Source of the DNA: Anaerolineaceae bacterium
Lineage (GTDB): Bacteria; Chloroflexota; Anaerolineae; JAAYZQ01
Assembly (NCBI GenBank): GCA_012514775.1
Contig: JAAYZQ010000653.1
Coordinates: 1-29,393 of the forward strand
Direction of reading: 5' to 3'
DNA: 29,393 nucleotides
The notes under the pieces are model-generated. The model worked only from the letters and a program-made list of their open reading frames with translations. It was not told the DNA's origin and searched no databases. Position numbers and translations under genes: made by a program. Shown here one piece after another: positions 9,401 through 15,528 of this stretch. Numbering within the stretch: the stretch's first letter is position 1; every line of letters starts with the position of its first letter.

Positions 9401-12292
9401 GCCATAGATATAATAGACACTGGCCAGCATGCCGCTGGGAGCCGGCGCGTTGTAGGTGGCGTCGGAGGGCAGGATCACCTCGTACACGCCGTGAAAGTCC
9501 GAGTGCACCGTGTGCACCATCCGCCCCGTGTAGTCATAGATGCCGATGGGGCTGTTGGGCATGCCCGCCTTCTCCCCGAAAAAGAGCTCCAGGGGGTTGG
9601 TGGACACGTTGAGGTCGTCGATGATGTAACCGCGCCAGCGGCCGGGGATGGGCACGGGCGTCCAGAGGTTAAAGATGGGCGCTATGCCCTTGCGGTCCGC
9701 GACGGTCACCAGCTTGACGTTGCACAGGGGCTTTTCCTCGCCCTCGAACCGGCTGCCCCCGGCATCGGCAAAGCCCGGGTTGTCCACGGCATTCGGACCG
9801 TCGGGGGCGATGCCGGCCACGTCTACCACGTGGAGCGGGCCGGCGCAGGCCGGCGGCACCACCTGCGGGATGAACGTGTCGCCGTCAAAGATGTTCAGGT
9901 CCTCTTCGCGCGTCACCTGGTACAGCGGCCGGTTGAGGATCGGATCGTCGGGGATGACCACTTCTACCAGATAGTCGCCCGTGGGAATGGGGATCGAGTA
10001 GGCGCCGGCCGCCTCGAGCGACGGCGTAAAGATCTCGCTGAAGCCATAGTTGCCCGGCAGCTCTTGCTGGCCATGGCCGAACTGCACGCCCATGGGCGGG
10101 CCTTCCAGGCAGTCATAGCCACCCGTCGAGGGCGGCATGGACGGATAGTCCACCGGATCGCCGTACACGTCCAGCGGCTGGCAGTCCTTGGGCCGGACCC
10201 AGTCCTCGGTCACGGTTTCGTTGAGGAGCGCGCCCTTGGCGATGGAGCCATCGTCCGCCAACAAGTAGCGGCCCGTGGGGTCACAGTTGGCGGCGGGGCC
10301 GGGGCATTCGACCGGTTCCCACAACTGCAGCGTGAGGCCCGGAATGCCCGGCTGCCAGGGCTCGGCGCCGGCGTAGGCCGCGTCGTCCTCGGCCCGGACG
10401 GTGTCGTAAAAGACCGTGCCGGCGATGCCGCCGTTGGTGCCGGGATCGTAGAACTTGACGCCCCAGTCCAGGCGACCGGCCTGGCTAAAGATGGGCAGCA
10501 CCGCCAGGTCGACGATGGGACCGAGGAGGGTCGTTTCCTCCTTGGCGTTGCTGGCCTGATAGGTCACACCTGTGGTGCGATAGATGTCGCTGTAGGCCTC
10601 CAGCACCATCCAGGAGCTCATAGGGTAGCCCTTTTCCAGGGCCCAGTCGCCCGTAGCGTCGCTGACGGAGGCGATGGACATGCGGTCGATCTCGGTGTTG
10701 TCCCGGTCGCGCAGCACGACCGTAACGTCAGGAACGCCCGGCTCGCCGGGGTCCATGCGGCCGTTCTCGTTATAGTCGAGGAACACCTTGCCATGCCACT
10801 TGGTGAACCAATTGGTCATGGTCCGCACGCCCACGTCGGTGACCTCGCCCGCCTGCACCGGGACCTGGACAAAGTCTAGGATGTAATGCTGGTTAAAGTC
10901 CCAGTAGGCCAGGAAGTAGTCGCCAGGCGGGATGTTGTCGATGCGGAAGCTGCCGTCTTCGTTGCCCATGCCGGTCCAGATGGCCGTGTCGCCGCCCTGC
11001 AGGCTGCTGAGCGACAACCACGGGTAGGCGATGGGCTCTTCGATCTTGACACCCAGGAGCCCGCCCCAGAGATCACCCTGGTGCGGCAGGCCGCCCGCGG
11101 AGGGGGTGTAGGCCGTGATGCCCGCGACGACGCCCGTGATAGAGCCACCATCGGGGATTGGAGGCAGGGTCGCCTCCGAGGGCTTCACAAAGCCAAAGAT
11201 GGTCCAGGGGAAGGGCTCGCCGGCGACGATGAACTCGTTGTCCAGGCCGGTGCCCGCTTCCTGGATCCACGTATCCCAGCCATGGGAGCCCTCGAGGGTC
11301 GTGGTCTGGATCCAGGTCTCGCCATCGGGCGGTGTAACCAGGACGTCGTAGCGCATGGCGCCGATGTTGGGGATGTTGATGATGCCATAGTCGTCGCTCA
11401 GGCACTCGCCGCCCAGTTGGACAATGTTGGCCGGCATTCCGTCGGCGTCCAACAGCACATCGCCGGTCACCGGGTCCTTTTCGTACTCGGTGCACAGGGG
11501 ATTGCCAAAGAGGTCGGTGGTGATCTCGCCGGCGATGTCGTTCAGGCTGACCCGAAAGCAGGCCATGCTCGTGGGACCCGGTCCGGGCTGCTCCACGGGT
11601 GCGTCAAACTGGCCGTTGGTCATCGAGTTGTCGTTAAAGACCTGGATGACCATAGACGAGGTCGGCAGGGGGAGGGGATGAGCGGCTACCGTGATAAGCC
11701 CTGGTACGTCCATGGGCACGGTAAAGTGCTCACCGTCGACCTTGAAACCATCCCCCTGTACCGAGATAAGGTACTTGCCGGGGGGAAGGGTGACACCCTG
11801 CGTCTCGTTGAGGTCCGCCTCGGTGCCCTGGGTGACGATGGGTGACCAGCCAGGGGTCGAGTGCACACCGGGCCAGTCGCAGCCGTCGGGATAGTTGGGG
11901 TTGCGAATCGTGTTGGCCGGCGGGTCGAGGTAAGCCCAACAGTCCGTGTCGTCAAAGGGATCGCCCGTGTTGTCCTCGTTGATCATCCACTTGTACGAAG
12001 TGACGGGGTCTCCCTCGTTGACCCCCGCACCGTCCAGGGCCAGGGGCTCGGTGCGCGCGCTGATCACCCGCAGCGTGATTGTGTCGGTAGTCGCCTGAGC
12101 CGCTGCGGCAGGCGCTGCCTGGCTGGAAGTCATGGCCAGCGTCGCCACGTCCGGGCCCAGAGCGTTTGCCCGCGGGACGGCGGGCACAGGCGCCAGCATG
12201 GAGACGGCCACGAGCAGGGCCAGAAGGGTCATCCAGGCCCCGCTCTTTTGCCGGCGCCGGCCGCCGGCACTTGGTAGCAGATTTGAGATCAT
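6464..12292 (-). CDS. Giant secreted multidomain surface protein (SdrD_B-like, IPT/TIG, beta-helix, LamG-like)
   Basis: A 1942-residue secreted protein. The start at 12292 is preferred because AGGAGG lies exactly seven bases upstream; the ATG two codons earlier is only one base from that site. The signal peptide runs MISNLLPSAGGRRRQKSG... to about PRANA. Domains in order: Asp/Gly-rich beta modules (about 60-490); an SdrD B-like module with KVFLDYNENGRMDPGEPG (about 497-600) and a second one with GTVFYD (about 619-720); an IPT/TIG domain with TITVRGKGFGATQG (about 1027-1115); a right-handed parallel beta-helix with GGGI, NNIIENNGGAYAGGI and similar repeats (about 1275-1530); a choice-of-anchor-like stretch ending LFDIGADE (about 1680-1720); then YKLWLPFV and a LamG-like C-terminal module. 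It looks like an adhesin or matrix protein with possible glycan binding. It leads the cupredoxin cluster. Confidence 0.85.
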   Translation of the reverse strand: MISNLLPSAGGRRRQKSGAWMTLLALLVAVSMLAPVPAVPRANALGPDVATLAMTSSQAAPAAAAQATTDTITLRVISARTEPLALDGAGVNEGDPVTSYKWMINEDNTGDPFDDTDCWAYLDPPANTIRNPNYPDGCDWPGVHSTPGWSPIVTQGTEADLNETQGVTLPPGKYLISVQGDGFKVDGEHFTVPMDVPGLITVAAHPLPLPTSSMVIQVFNDNSMTNGQFDAPVEQPGPGPTSMACFRVSLNDIAGEITTDLFGNPLCTEYEKDPVTGDVLLDADGMPANIVQLGGECLSDDYGIINIPNIGAMRYDVLVTPPDGETWIQTTTLEGSHGWDTWIQEAGTGLDNEFIVAGEPFPWTIFGFVKPSEATLPPIPDGGSITGVVAGITAYTPSAGGLPHQGDLWGGLLGVKIEEPIAYPWLSLSSLQGGDTAIWTGMGNEDGSFRIDNIPPGDYFLAYWDFNQHYILDFVQVPVQAGEVTDVGVRTMTNWFTKWHGKVFLDYNENGRMDPGEPGVPDVTVVLRDRDNTEIDRMSIASVSDATGDWALEKGYPMSSWMVLEAYSDIYRTTGVTYQASNAKEETTLLGPIVDLAVLPIFSQAGRLDWGVKFYDPGTNGGIAGTVFYDTVRAEDDAAYAGAEPWQPGIPGLTLQLWEPVECPGPAANCDPTGRYLLADDGSIAKGALLNETVTEDWVRPKDCQPLDVYGDPVDYPSMPPSTGGYDCLEGPPMGVQFGHGQQELPGNYGFSEIFTPSLEAAGAYSIPIPTGDYLVEVVIPDDPILNRPLYQVTREEDLNIFDGDTFIPQVVPPACAGPLHVVDVAGIAPDGPNAVDNPGFADAGGSRFEGEEKPLCNVKLVTVADRKGIAPIFNLWTPVPIPGRWRGYIIDDLNVSTNPLELFFGEKAGMPNSPIGIYDYTGRMVHTVHSDFHGVYEVILPSDATYNAPAPSGMLASVYYIYGNDPGQPGAFNDNYNPAYRSIGTSFEVYPGVIVPSDLAPTQNGALIWNPASNVSQIAQCTLDDTTPQIFAVDQPYVMNTGTITVRGKGFGATQGTGPTAGFVRLSGWQMSIVSWSDTEIVFNVPANTPAGPRQLEIRNSAGRREVNALTIHILDVGYQPNIYEVGVGKTYDPSDPVYTGENRGPIQHAIDDAAASPGDDVVVVYPGLSEPFTNPLGFYLENPVIYAPVKLQGVGPGGVYPDGTNVPGSILDGRGMGGTEVYAGWWRENVGDIWENRGGWDGSPVDGDGLPQMYEGQVITVLAEQGEFGFTYRAAIDGFKIQGGDQQGFPNNLNQVGGEQIPGVAPEVVIQGGGIWVNAYARGMQISNNIIENNGGAYAGGIRIGTPDLPEPYKDGQNDFIIITKNRLVGNGGTNLAGAIGIFAGADGYTVSNNDICGNFSAEYGGGISHYGYSPNGRIRNNRIYFNRSYDEGGGIMIAGELPIDPSILSPGAGPVEVSGNLIQANLANDDGGGLRFLMAGNYPFNVFNNMIVNNVSTHEGGGVSLNDAPDVRFYNNTVMKNITTATAMTSNGLAAPAGLASSKNSNLLQATLPAGSPEFSDALMFNNIFWDNRAGTWTGGGVAGIGLPGDPSPIFYWDLGVAGDFGELSPTYTLMQVQNGIPHASNIVGQDPLVVSVYDTSVRVFPWRGNPAFVGALIVAVELPVNLLGDYHLTANSPAYNAGTAEAGGVLAPNSDYDLNARPAFGLFDIGADEMVQPFPATPVLFPAQAAGALRAASEPRQDAPYKLWLPFVTTIGGALEGTWTGQLDSFEFDDVTGVTALNSGYVFWDTLFGLDQEVRFTFTSVSDTATRQDLLLKVGGVPDGIIGDQAHLVAVGYDATTGALEVRTMSPGQVWTTHATFGGHPFSVGDTFGARVTRGGFVEVYVNGQVFGHADLTAGDAPWAYAAEAGLIGFWFEAPALDREASAGFTDFGGGSLP

Positions 12293-12456
12293 TTGCATTC
12301 CTCCTCGTTTCACGTGTCCTCCGGGCATAACACTTGGCCCTCGGCCGGCCTCTGACCCTCGCCGGGGTGGAGGCTGCGGCCGCTTCAAGCCCCACTCGGG
12401 CCAAGAGTCACCGATCATCACATGCCAAGGTCTGTCTCATAAGCCGTTCCTTTCTA

Positions 12457-12471
12457 TATCCTTCAAGGATA
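12457..12471. promoter_or_regulatory. Palindrome TATCCTT-C-AAGGATA, candidate operator
   Basis: Two perfect 7-bp arms flank a single base. It lies about 12-26 bp downstream of the predicted start of minus-strand transcription for the surface-protein cluster. It shares the core CTTCAAG with the palindrome at 12501-12516 and with a single copy at 12383-12389. It could be a repressor site or form a small hairpin in the leader. Confidence 0.45.
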
Positions 12472-12489
12472 ACCGCCAATGACCACCAC

Positions 12490-12518
12490 AGTATTGAGAC
12501 GGCTTCAAGTGAAGCCAA
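12490..12518 (-). promoter_or_regulatory. Candidate promoter with an inverted repeat in its spacer
   Basis: On the minus strand TTGGCT (12513-12518) and AATACT (12490-12495) are separated by 17 bp, each matching four of six consensus bases. The inverted repeat GGCTTCA-AG-TGAAGCC (12501-12516, 7-bp perfect arms) fills most of the spacer and overlaps the -35 box. This suggests a regulated promoter for the surface-protein/multicopper oxidase cluster. The promoter match itself is modest. Confidence 0.4.
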
Positions 12519-12552
12519 AGTGAAAAGCAAGGAAGAACCCAACGGCCTGATC

Positions 12553-12654
12553 GGGACAAGGCACTCCGCTTCGGTGGGGTGGATACCTGTCCCCGTTGCG
12601 CGCCGGACCACGCAATGGGAAAAGCCTGCCTCGCAGCCCGCGCTACAGGCCCCA
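12553..12654. other. Hairpin-rich block, possible structured RNA
   Basis: Read on the plus strand, 12553-12593 folds into an about 16-bp interrupted stem capped by a C(TTCG)G tetraloop, with GGGACA at the base pairing with TGTCCC. It is followed by TTGCG/CGCAA arms around 12595-12615 and GCCTG/CAGGC arms around 12627-12654. No known riboswitch class could be matched by eye, and no promoter was found that clearly transcribes it. Confidence 0.3.
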
Positions 12655-12748
12655 TACTAGCACACCTCAGCGCGCACAACCGCCGGACTTGGTAGTTGTT
12701 CGGTTGTGTCTGTTGGCCTGGGTCGCAAAAGTTGGAAAAGTGGGCCAC

Positions 12749-12762
12749 ATTTGTTCACAAAT
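12749..12762. promoter_or_regulatory. Inverted repeat ATTTGT-TC-ACAAAT upstream of the BMC promoter
   Basis: Perfect 6-bp arms around two bases, centred about 45 bp upstream of the -35 box of the plus-strand promoter at 12801. Its position fits an activator or repressor site for the microcompartment operon. The regulator family cannot be assigned from 14 bases. Confidence 0.35.
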
Positions 12763-12800
12763 CCCTGTTTTAATTCTGGCATCTCCCTTCCACCGGTCAT

Positions 12801-12829
12801 TTGCCAAGGGCGCCAAACGATGGTATCAT
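12801..12829 (+). promoter_or_regulatory. Sigma70-type promoter for the BMC operon
   Basis: TTGCCA (12801-12806) and TATCAT (12824-12829) are separated by 17 bp; each matches five of six consensus bases. Transcription would start near 12836, about 35 bases before the ATG of the PduS-like gene. Confidence 0.65.
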
Positions 12830-12870
12830 TTCGCGACGAGGACACAAGGGTGGGGGTCGTGGCGTAGAGC

Positions 12871-14244
12871 ATGGTTCAAGACCTGGTGGCAGCAGTGCGG
12901 GCGGCGGGGGTCGTGGGTGCCGGCGGAGCCGGTTTTCCGACCCACGTCAAGCTCGCTGCACAGGTGGACACCGTGATCGCCAACGGCGTGGAATGCGACC
13001 CCCTCCTCCAGTGCGATCAGCGCCTGATGGAAAGCCACGCCGCCGAGATTGTGCGAGGCGTGCGGCTGGCCATGGAGGCAACGGGAGCGGGCCGGGGCAT
13101 CCTGGCCCTCAAGAAGGGCTACCAGGCGGCCATCGCCGCCCTCCGCCGCGCCATCGACGCCCCGGGCCAGGGACACAACCTGAGCCTCCACCTCCTGGAA
13201 AGCCGCTATCCCGCCGGCGACGAGTTCGTCCTCGTCTACGAGGCGACCGGCCGGCTGGTGCCCGAAACCGGCCTGCCCCTGCACGTCGGCTGCCTCGTCC
13301 TCAACGTCCAGACGCTGTTCAACGTGGCCCTCGCCGCCGATGGGGCGCCGGTCACCCACCGGCTGCTGACCGTCGCCGGGGCTGTCAATCGGCCCGCCAC
13401 CCTCTGGGTGCCCGTGGGCACGCCCATCGGCCAGGTCCTTTCCTGGGGCGGGGGGATCAAGCTGCCTCGCTGGGCCCCCGAGGGCCGAACCGCCGACGAC
13501 TATGCCGTCGTCGTCGGCGGGCCCATGATGGGCCGCGTGGCCGCCGGACCGGAAGAGCCCGTGACCAAAACGACCAGCGGGCTCCTCGTCCTCCCCCGCG
13601 AGGGCGTCGTGGTCCGCTACCTGACCCGCTCGCGCACGTCCTGGGTGCGCCGCGGCATGTCCACCTGCGACCAGTGTCGCGATTGCACCGACCTATGCCC
13701 GCGCTACCTCCTCGGCCACAACCTGCAGCCCCACGAGGTCATGCGGGCCATCAACTACGGCCTCTCCCGGCCCGCCGACAAGGTCACCGCCGCCGTCCTG
13801 TGCTGCGAGTGCCGGCTGTGCGAGGCCTATGCGTGCCCCCTGGAGCTGTCGCCCATGGCCTATTACGTGGCCATCAAGAACGAGCTTCGGGCAGCGGGCT
13901 GGGTCAACGACGTGCACAAGCGGACCGATTTTCAGCCCCACGTCACCCGGGACTATCGCCTGGTGCCCACGCATCGCCTCATCGCCCGCCTGGGCCTGGC
14001 CGAGTGGGAAAAGCAGGTCGCTCCCCTGGACACCACGGCCTATGCGCCCCGGCAGGTGCGCATCCCTCTGCGACAAGGCCCCGGCGCGCCGGCCCGGCCC
14101 GTCGTCGCCGCCGGAGACCGGGTGGCTGCCGGCGACCGCGTGGCCGACATTCCCGAGGGCGCTCTCGGTGCCGCCCTGCACGCCTCCATTCCCGGGCGCG
14201 TCGCCCGCGTCGATGACCTGGGTATCGAGATCGTCGCGGCGTGA
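12871..14244 (+). CDS. PduS/RnfC-like Fe-S flavoprotein of a bacterial microcompartment
   Basis: A 457-residue protein of the RnfC/PduS family. These proteins use NADH, FMN and two [4Fe-4S] clusters to pass electrons; PduS in propanediol-utilising microcompartments reduces cobalamin. Visible parts are the N-terminal GAGGAGFPTHVKL nucleotide/flavin loop, an SLBB-like middle region (VLNVQTLFNVALA, VGTPIGQVLSWGGG), and two Cys clusters: CDQCRDCTDLCP at about residue 266 (CX2CX2CX3CP) and CCECRLCEAYACP at about 310. A C-terminal biotinyl/lipoyl-like barrel follows (AGDRVAAGDRVADIPEG). A PduT-like shell gene follows 57 bp downstream, as PduS and PduT act together in known systems. It is first in a plus-strand operon behind a good promoter. 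No B12-dependent diol dehydratase is nearby, so NAD+ recycling is as likely as cobalamin reduction. Confidence 0.88.
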   Translation: MVQDLVAAVRAAGVVGAGGAGFPTHVKLAAQVDTVIANGVECDPLLQCDQRLMESHAAEIVRGVRLAMEATGAGRGILALKKGYQAAIAALRRAIDAPGQGHNLSLHLLESRYPAGDEFVLVYEATGRLVPETGLPLHVGCLVLNVQTLFNVALAADGAPVTHRLLTVAGAVNRPATLWVPVGTPIGQVLSWGGGIKLPRWAPEGRTADDYAVVVGGPMMGRVAAGPEEPVTKTTSGLLVLPREGVVVRYLTRSRTSWVRRGMSTCDQCRDCTDLCPRYLLGHNLQPHEVMRAINYGLSRPADKVTAAVLCCECRLCEAYACPLELSPMAYYVAIKNELRAAGWVNDVHKRTDFQPHVTRDYRLVPTHRLIARLGLAEWEKQVAPLDTTAYAPRQVRIPLRQGPGAPARPVVAAGDRVAAGDRVADIPEGALGAALHASIPGRVARVDDLGIEIVAA

Positions 14245-14301
14245 TGTAGCCATGATGACGACCATGCCCGCGATCCTGCGCGTTTTCGGAAGGGGTCCAA
14301 C

Positions 14302-14370
14302 ATGCCCAACGTGGCGAACATGCCCAACGTGGCGAACGTGCCCAACGTGGCGAACGTGCCCAACGTGATC
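14302..14370 (+). repeat. 18-bp tandem repeat encoding PNVAN(M/V) at the start of the shell protein
   Basis: Units start at 14302, 14320, 14338 and a partial one at 14356. The unit is ATGCCCAACGTGGCGAAC, with GTG replacing ATG in the last two copies. It is in frame with the BMC shell protein and adds about 22 residues relative to PduT. Every unit begins with a possible start codon, but only the first has a good ribosome binding site (AAGGGG, six bases upstream). Confidence 0.9.
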
Positions 14371-14916
14371 GAGCCCGCCATCGCTCTCGTCGAGACCAAC
14401 AGCGTCGCCGCCGGCATCCTGGCCGGCGATGCCATGGTCAAAAAGGCCGCCGTCCAGATCCTGGAGGCACGCTCCATCTGCCCCGGCAAGTACATGGTCC
14501 TCATTTCCGGGGAGGTGGGACCGGTGCGCGAGGCTTTTGACGTCGGGGTGGCAACCGCTGCCGACACGTTGGTAGACCAGCTCCTGCTGCCCAACGTCCA
14601 TCCTTCCGTCTTTCCGGCGCTGATGAGCGCCACGCCGCCCCGGGACGACGAGGCCCTGGGCATCGTGGAGACCGTCACCGCTGCCATCTGCATCGTCGCC
14701 GCCGACGCCGCCGTGAAGGCCAGCGACGTCCAATTGCTCGAGATCCGCCTGGCCAACGGCCTCGGCGGCAAGAGTTTCGTCCTCATGGAAGGCACCGTCG
14801 CCGACGTCGAGGCCGCCGTCGCCGCCGGCGTGGAGCTGGTGAAAGAGGAGGGGCTCCTCATCCGCCAGGTCATCATCTCGCAGCTCCACGAACAGATGAG
14901 GAGCAAGATTATCTAA
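14302..14916 (+). CDS. PduT-like tandem-domain BMC shell protein (BMC-T), Fe-S pore type
   Basis: A 204-residue trimer-forming shell protein with two BMC domains. Domain one runs about 26-110 (ALVETNSVAAGILAGDAMVKKA, SICPGKYMVLISGEVG) and domain two about 115-200 (ALGIVETVTAAICIVAADAAVKASDVQLL, GLGGKSFVLMEGTVADV). The SICPGK motif matches the place where PduT carries the Cys (Cys38) that binds a [4Fe-4S] cluster at the three-fold pore; here it is Cys60, the difference being the 22-residue repeat at the N-terminus. HPSVFPAL between the domains is also PduT-like. Next to the PduS-like gene, this predicts an electron conduit through a microcompartment shell. The first ATG is chosen for its ribosome binding site, although the conserved protein begins near residue 23. 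Confidence 0.9.
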   Translation: MPNVANMPNVANVPNVANVPNVIEPAIALVETNSVAAGILAGDAMVKKAAVQILEARSICPGKYMVLISGEVGPVREAFDVGVATAADTLVDQLLLPNVHPSVFPALMSATPPRDDEALGIVETVTAAICIVAADAAVKASDVQLLEIRLANGLGGKSFVLMEGTVADVEAAVAAGVELVKEEGLLIRQVIISQLHEQMRSKII

Positions 14917-14917
14917 C

Positions 14918-15208
14918 ATGCAGCTTGCACGCGTTATCGGCACCCTCGTCGCCACGCAAAAGGCCCCGGGCCTGGAAGGGGTCAAGCTCCTCGTGGTCCA
15001 GCCGCTGGACAGACAGGGCCAGCCCCAGGGCGAGCCGGCCATCGCCGCCGACGGCACAGCCCAGGCCGGCCCGGGAGAGCTCGTCTTTGTGGTCGCCAGC
15101 CGCGAGGCGGCCCTCACCTTGCCCCAGTGGTTCGTTCCCGTCGACCTGGCCATCAGCGGCATCGTCGACCAGGCGGACGTCCCGCCCCTGGAACCCGGCC
15201 AGGACTGA
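14918..15208 (+). CDS. EutN/CcmL-type BMC vertex (pentamer) protein, first copy
   Basis: A 96-residue BMC-P protein, the usual family length. It has the typical start MQLARVIGTLVATQKAPGLEG (metal-free small beta barrel), the core KLLVVQPLD, the AGPGELVFVVASREAA turn and the AISGIVDQADV end. These proteins form pentamers that cap the vertices of icosahedral microcompartments. The ATG overlaps the end of the preceding shell gene region with one base of spacing (stop at 14914-14916), so translation is probably coupled. The C-terminal ten residues (PPLEPGQD) are an extension without known role. Confidence 0.9.
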   Translation: MQLARVIGTLVATQKAPGLEGVKLLVVQPLDRQGQPQGEPAIAADGTAQAGPGELVFVVASREAALTLPQWFVPVDLAISGIVDQADVPPLEPGQD

Positions 15209-15223
15209 GGGAGGCAGCGAGCG

Positions 15224-15505
15224 ATGTACATTGGGCGCGTGGGAGGCACCGTGGTGGCCACCATCAAGGACAAGACCTTTGCCGGGCACAAGTTGCTCCT
15301 CGTAGACAAACTCGCCCTGAACGGCCAGCCGACCGGCAAGTACGATATTGCCGTGGACATTGTCCAGGCCGGCGTCGGCGACCTGGTCCTCGTCATGGAT
15401 GAGGGCAATTCCGCCCGCCAGCTTCTCGGCCAGGAGCCCCTGGGCGCGGCGCGGGCCGTCATCGTCGGCATCGTCGACCACGTGGAGGTAGAGGACAACG
15501 CCTGA
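15224..15505 (+). CDS. EutN/CcmL-type BMC vertex (pentamer) protein, second copy
   Basis: A 93-residue BMC-P protein: MYIGRVGGTVVATIKDKTFAG, then KLLLVDKL, then AGVGDLVLVMDEGNSARQ, then AVIVGIVDHVEVE. It is clearly homologous to the preceding gene but distinct, closer to the canonical EutN/CcmL pattern including the GDLVLVxxxGSAR-like turn. Two pentamer paralogues side by side suggest either heterogeneous vertices or separate shell subtypes. The gene follows 15 bp after the first copy with a GAGGGAGG site upstream. Confidence 0.92.
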   Translation: MYIGRVGGTVVATIKDKTFAGHKLLLVDKLALNGQPTGKYDIAVDIVQAGVGDLVLVMDEGNSARQLLGQEPLGAARAVIVGIVDHVEVEDNA

Positions 15506-15528
15506 GGCGCGCGCCTCGGGCCTGGATC

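Larger units (their letters stand above)
12299..12870. other. Divergent intergenic region between surface/cupredoxin cluster and BMC operon
   Basis: I see no convincing protein gene in these 570 bases. The region holds a promoter for the plus-strand BMC genes, a candidate promoter with palindromes for the minus-strand cluster, an ATTTGT-TC-ACAAAT inverted repeat, and a hairpin-rich block at 12553-12654. These are listed separately. Base composition is more AT-rich than the flanking genes near 12440-12540 and 12720-12830. Confidence 0.7.

Noticed and set aside
6353..10879. 1508-residue open frame on the plus strand
   Set aside because: It is antisense to the 1942-residue surface protein gene; its translation is Val/Gly/Arg/His-rich low complexity with no domains, as expected in GC-rich DNA. 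The minus frame has a signal peptide and recognisable domains.
12541..12660. Known riboswitch (cyclic-di-GMP, glycine or similar) in the divergent spacer
   Set aside because: Some short matches such as ACCGAAG occur, but the required conserved cores and layout are absent.
14302..14370. CRISPR-like repeat
   Set aside because: The units are 18 bp, contiguous without spacers and coding in frame; it is a tandem repeat within the shell protein gene.
13693..15498. 601-residue minus-strand frame across the BMC genes
   Set aside because: The plus strand encodes four recognisable BMC-related proteins here; the minus translation is low complexity.
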